Origin: a virus
Length of the DNA stretch: 23,107 bases
Direction: 5' to 3' (one strand)
Virus record (IMG/VR): IMGVR_UViG_3300044825_000783
Location: 1 to 23,107 of that record
How positions within the stretch are numbered: the first letter of the stretch is position 1; every line of letters begins with the position of its first letter. Positions 20,540 to 23,107 of this stretch are shown piece after piece. The translations under genes were made by a program, and so were the position numbers. Under the pieces are notes generated by a model. The model had not been told where the DNA came from. It ran no database searches and saw only the letters and a list, made by a program, of their open reading frames with translations.

Positions 20540-22066
20540 TCAGTAGTACGCCACACGGCGTGGGCGGTTGAAAATGTCAGGGTCTCGCAGGTCGGAGGAC
20601 AGGCTGATAAAGCCCCCTTGACGGAAGCGTGCAAGAGCCATCGAGGTACAGTCAACCATGTCGTCGTGGGAGCCGAACGGGAACGCTACGCACTGCTCAA
20701 TCACCTCTTCAGCCCACCGTCGCCCCTCGGGGTACCATACCATGCCGCTGCGGATGATGTCAGCTACGGCGCTCAGGCGAGCAACCTTGTCCCCGGTGCC
20801 ACGGTGAGGCGTGAATTCTTGCACGGGGATGCCCATGCGGCGCAACTCTTGGTACAGGGGCGTGCCACTGGACTTCTTCTCAACGATGAACGCTTCCGGC
20901 TCCCACTCGTGATACTCGCGGATGGCGAGGTCTTTCAACTCGGGAAACTCGACGCGCACGTTGATAGCGTTCATGAGGATGATGTGCGGCTCACCATTGG
21001 TGAGATTGTCATCGCTGAAAATGCCCCAAGTCAAGAGCGACGTGAAGTCAGCACGGGTGCTTTTCTCTGCCGCTGCGTCCAGCGTCATGATGATGAAGTC
21101 GCACTGCGGTGGGTTCTCTTGCTTCCAAGGCTTCCACCAGTCCCGTTGAATGATTGCACCCTGCTCCCCTGTCGGGTTCTGCATATATTGCGCGTTCCAC
21201 TGGAACAGCGGCATAGACGCTTTGGTGCGCTCCAGGGCGTCAAGATCAAACTTTTCCGGCCAGAGGGCTTTTGGCCCTGAATTGGTGTCAAGAATGGCGG
21301 GGAATTCAAAAACTTCGTACTGATCTGCCTTGGGATTGTTGGCACCGTCCTTGATTAAGTGTCCGATGAGGTCATCCTGGTGCCAGCGGGTGTGGACAAC
21401 GGCGATTCTGCCCCCTGACATGAGGCGAGTTCTTGCGCCAAAAGCGAACCATTGATAGGTCTTCTCTAATTCCTCAAAATTTCCCGCCAAAAGGTCTTGT
21501 TCTGAGTGCGGATCATCGACTAAAAGCAGGTCAGCACCGCGACCAGCGAGGGCGGCACCGACACCAGTGGCAAAATACTCACCACCAGCGTTAGTTGACC
21601 ACCTTCCAGCACTTTTTGAGTCTTGTGCAAGGGTAATGGCGGGGAAAACGGACTTATAGCGGGGGTCTGCAATGATATTTCGCACTTTTCGACCAAAATC
21701 GACGGCGAGATCGCCGGTGTGCGAGACCATCAGCACCTTCTTATCAGGGAATTTGCCCAAAAACCACGCTGGAAACAACGTGCTGATGAGATGGGACTTA
21801 CCGTGTCGAGGGGGAATTGACACCGCGATGCGGTCTTTAAGGCCATAGGCTATGTTTGTCAACAACTCCGCTAGTCTTTTATGATGAGCCGCGACGATAT
21901 ACGTCGGGTCCATGTGCTGACAGAAGGTCAGCAGGTCGTCTTGGCACCGTTTTGCGTACTTTCGCCGCTCCAACTCTTCTAGCACCGCCAATAACCGTTC
22001 CTGCTCAGTGGTTGTCAGCTTGTTGATGTTCGCCAAGGCGAACTGGAGTTCGGCGTCGGTCAACAT
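20540..22066 (-). CDS. terL: Terminase large subunit
   Basis: The 508-residue packaging motor has both expected domains. The ATPase part has Walker A PPRHGKS at 85-91, Walker B LLLVDDPHSE at about 180-189, and a TRWHQDDL coupling-type motif near 226-233. The nuclease part has D330 in IIMTLDAA, D340, E396 in EAFIVEKKSSG and D468-D469 in GSHDDMVD, consistent with the RNase H-like fold of headful and related terminases. It hydrolyses ATP to translocate DNA and cuts concatemers. The gene is full length, lies after the small-subunit candidate and before the portal. A GTGG-rich site precedes its ATG. Confidence 0.95.
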   Translation of the reverse strand: MLTDAELQFALANINKLTTTEQERLLAVLEELERRKYAKRCQDDLLTFCQHMDPTYIVAAHHKRLAELLTNIAYGLKDRIAVSIPPRHGKSHLISTLFPAWFLGKFPDKKVLMVSHTGDLAVDFGRKVRNIIADPRYKSVFPAITLAQDSKSAGRWSTNAGGEYFATGVGAALAGRGADLLLVDDPHSEQDLLAGNFEELEKTYQWFAFGARTRLMSGGRIAVVHTRWHQDDLIGHLIKDGANNPKADQYEVFEFPAILDTNSGPKALWPEKFDLDALERTKASMPLFQWNAQYMQNPTGEQGAIIQRDWWKPWKQENPPQCDFIIMTLDAAAEKSTRADFTSLLTWGIFSDDNLTNGEPHIILMNAINVRVEFPELKDLAIREYHEWEPEAFIVEKKSSGTPLYQELRRMGIPVQEFTPHRGTGDKVARLSAVADIIRSGMVWYPEGRRWAEEVIEQCVAFPFGSHDDMVDCTSMALARFRQGGFISLSSDLRDPDIFNRPRRVAYY

Positions 22067-22151
22067 GCCACCGCCCCAGCGGTGTCACACCACTGCGCCG
22101 CTGCGCCGCTACGCTTGATTTGGCACGGGGTTTGGTCTGGGGGCATGGGTC

Positions 22152-22169
22152 GGGTTGGGGGGTCAACCC
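22152..22169 (-). promoter_or_regulatory. Hairpin across the stop codon of the small-terminase candidate
   Basis: GGGTTG (22164-22169) and CAACCC (22152-22157) form a 6-bp stem with a 6-base loop in the transcript, across the TGA. No U-tract follows. It could limit read-through to the large terminase or be chance. The rest of the 96-base gap holds a GC-rich GCGCCGCT duplication and no convincing gene. Confidence 0.3.
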
Positions 22170-22774
22170 AAAACGGCGTTCACATCAATGGGCGTCACAA
22201 GGTCGATGGGCGGAGCCAGCACGACCGCCTCCTCGGCGTCCCCAGTACCCATGAGCCTGCGCAACTTGTCGCGCAGGGAGTTCTCAAGATCGACTGTCGA
22301 GCGGTTGTTGACGGTGATCTCGGTGCGCTCGGTGAACAGACCCACGTCGCTGACCTTCCCGAGCAACTCAAGGGCCTTCATCCTGATGCGGGGGTCTGGG
22401 TTCTCAGTCTCCAAGACCAGCCTATTGGTCACGTAGTGGCGCAGGCGCTTGGCATCGCGCACCACATCCATGTCGTACTGGGTCAGGATCGCATTGACGT
22501 GATAGGCACCCTCCGGGGTCTCCAGCGCGGCGCTGGCTTCCTTCGGCACGGGATCAGTCCTGTTGGCTGCACGCAGCGTGTTCCGAGCGGCTTTGCGCAC
22601 CTCGTCCGGGTCAGGCGGCTCGTCTTCGTACCCTTCGGCAATCAAGATCCCAGCGGTGTTGCACGCTGCTTGAGCACGGGCCCTCAGTTCGTTGTACGAC
22701 AGGTTCCGGGAACCTCCGCCTGTAGGCAATGGGACGAAGTCTTCGACTTCAGCTTCGATCATGGTGGCTTCCAT
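22163..22774 (-). CDS. Terminase small subunit candidate
   Basis: The 203-residue protein should recognise phage DNA for the large subunit. The N-terminal part is acidic and Pro-rich; PDPDEVRKAARNTLRAANRT lies near 54-73. The clearest conserved stretch is in the second half: KRLRHYVTNRLVLETE, DPRIRMKALELLGKVSDVGL, then FTERTEITVNNRS and a helix that could oligomerise. I recall this pattern from small terminases of environmental phages. The position immediately before the large subunit supports it. ATG 22774 follows AGGTG at six bases; a GTG at 22783 is possible. It is the first gene after the promoter at 22798-22827. Confidence 0.72.
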   Translation of the reverse strand: MEATMIEAEVEDFVPLPTGGGSRNLSYNELRARAQAACNTAGILIAEGYEDEPPDPDEVRKAARNTLRAANRTDPVPKEASAALETPEGAYHVNAILTQYDMDVVRDAKRLRHYVTNRLVLETENPDPRIRMKALELLGKVSDVGLFTERTEITVNNRSTVDLENSLRDKLRRLMGTGDAEEAVVLAPPIDLVTPIDVNAVLG

Positions 22775-22797
22775 GCGCCGCACCTGGGCGTAAAACT

Positions 22798-22827
22798 ACT
22801 GTACCGCACGGGCGGTCTTCGTGTCAA
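22798..22827 (-). promoter_or_regulatory. Sigma70-like late promoter upstream of the terminase genes
   Basis: On the minus strand TTGACA (22822-22827, perfect -35) is separated by 18 bases from TACAGT (22798-22803, 4/6 to TATAAT). Transcription would start near 22791, giving a leader of about 17 bases to the ATG at 22774. It is the only consensus -35 I found ahead of the late block. Confidence 0.65.
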
Positions 22828-22830
22828 CCT

Positions 22831-22898
22831 GCCGCTTCGCTACCCATTTTGGTTCCATAGCACAGGCCGCTTCGCTGTCCATTTTGGTTCCATAGCAC
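22831..22898. repeat. Two 33-bp direct repeats (period 35) upstream of the promoter
   Basis: The units at 22831-22863 and 22866-22898 differ at two positions; each contains CATTTTGGTTCCATAGCAC. They begin 4 bases upstream of the -35 hexamer. Their placement would suit binding sites for an activator of late transcription, but this is inference. Confidence 0.75.
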
Positions 22899-23013
22899 GG
22901 CGGGTACTTTAGGTACCATCGACGGGGGGTGTTTCCTATAGCGGACTTCGTCTGGGCACTGGGGATTTAGTGCCCCCCGGGGGTACTTTTATTGTGTCGC
23001 CGTTGTGTCGTTC
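22899..23013. other. Intergenic stretch with dyads and GTACTTTA motifs, no gene seen
   Basis: This part of the 324-base region before the terminase genes holds a 7-bp hairpin (GGGCACT / AGTGCCC at 22954-22975), an adjacent CCCCC/GGGGG palindrome (22974-22983), and GTACTTTA-type motifs at 22904 and 22983. The same motif appears inverted (TTAAAGTAC) at 23014 and 23062. I see no credible coding frame on either strand. Confidence 0.6.
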
Positions 23014-23107
23014 TTAAAGTACGTCGCCGTTTTTAGCGTGGTCATCGCCGTTATGTAACTTTTAAAGTACGTCGCCGTTTTTAGCGTGGTCATCGCCGTT
23101 ATGTAAC
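23014..23107. repeat. Two identical 46-bp direct repeats (period 48) at the window edge
   Basis: The 46-base units at 23014-23059 and 23062-23107 start TTAAAGTACGTCGCCG and end CGCCGTTATGTAAC, with no mismatch. The second ends at the last base of the window, so more copies may follow. A TCGCCGTT core also recurs inside and just before the units, giving an iteron-like look. Confidence 0.85.

Noticed and set aside
22061-22144. 27-codon ORF ending in the large-terminase start
   Set aside because: No ribosome site, odd composition, and no similarity that I recognise. The overlap with the ATG could be chance.
22082-22912. 276-codon plus-strand frame over the small terminase candidate and promoter
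   Set aside because: It crosses the promoter and direct repeats, lacks known motifs, and opposes a good minus-strand gene.
22954-22991. Plus-strand terminator (hairpin followed by TACTTTTATT)
   Set aside because: A GC-rich CCCGGGGG run separates stem and T-rich part, and no plus-strand gene precedes it, so I keep it only as a dyad.
23014-23107. CRISPR-like array
   Set aside because: Only two units are visible, separated by 2 bases, so there is no spacer.
1-23107. tRNA or rRNA genes, insertion sequences, integrase and attachment sites
   Set aside because: I looked for cloverleaf-like dyads, transposase or integrase motifs, and att-like duplications next to them and saw none that I could support.

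Overview
The window is the late (packaging, head, tail and lysis) block of a tailed double-stranded DNA phage or prophage. It has high GC by eye, and every gene I accept is on the minus strand, so transcription runs from about 22,800 down to 1. Shine-Dalgarno sequences are clear, GTG starts are frequent, and a sigma70-like promoter precedes the first gene, so a Gram-negative host, probably a Pseudomonadota bacterium, is most likely. Between head genes and tailspike there is no tape-measure, tail-tube or sheath gene. Two connector/adaptor-type proteins sit there instead, one resembling the phage SU10 adaptor, so the virion is most likely a short-tailed podovirus. The host and morphotype are inferences.

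Layout in order of transcription. (1) 22,784-23,107: an intergenic control region with tandem repeats and a promoter. (2) 20,252-22,774: small terminase candidate, large terminase and a small conserved protein. (3) 13,649-20,227: portal, a small protein, a GroES-like co-chaperonin, a coiled-coil protein, a scaffold candidate, a small virion protein, a head decoration candidate and the major capsid protein. (4) 13,416-13,648: two intrinsic terminators, other dyads and a possible promoter whose -35 lies in a terminator loop. (5) 10,014-13,415: a GIY-YIG homing endonuclease, two virion proteins preceded by a 16-codon micro-ORF, a beta-propeller-like protein, a small basic protein, an HNH homing endonuclease and a two-helix membrane protein (holin candidate). 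(6) 6,533-10,024: overlapping small, basic, Gly/Lys-rich genes, several with KGG and RG-type motifs, interleaved with a connector candidate and a Cys4 zinc-ribbon protein. (7) 748-6,536: adaptor, two beta-rich virion proteins, an SH3-like protein, a protein of about twenty-two 20-residue repeats, and a pectate-lyase-fold tailspike. (8) 3-745: an HEXXH protein followed by a GH108-type endolysin.

The genes form one assembly line: terminase and portal package DNA; scaffold, capsid protein and decoration protein build the head, perhaps with the phage co-chaperonin adapting host GroEL; connectors, fibre-like proteins and tailspike form the tail; membrane protein, HEXXH protein and muramidase probably carry out lysis. 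Most interesting are the small tagged basic proteins, the micro-ORF with competing hairpins, the promoter-in-terminator arrangement after the capsid gene, and the 20-residue repeat protein. Genes for replication and early functions are not in the window.
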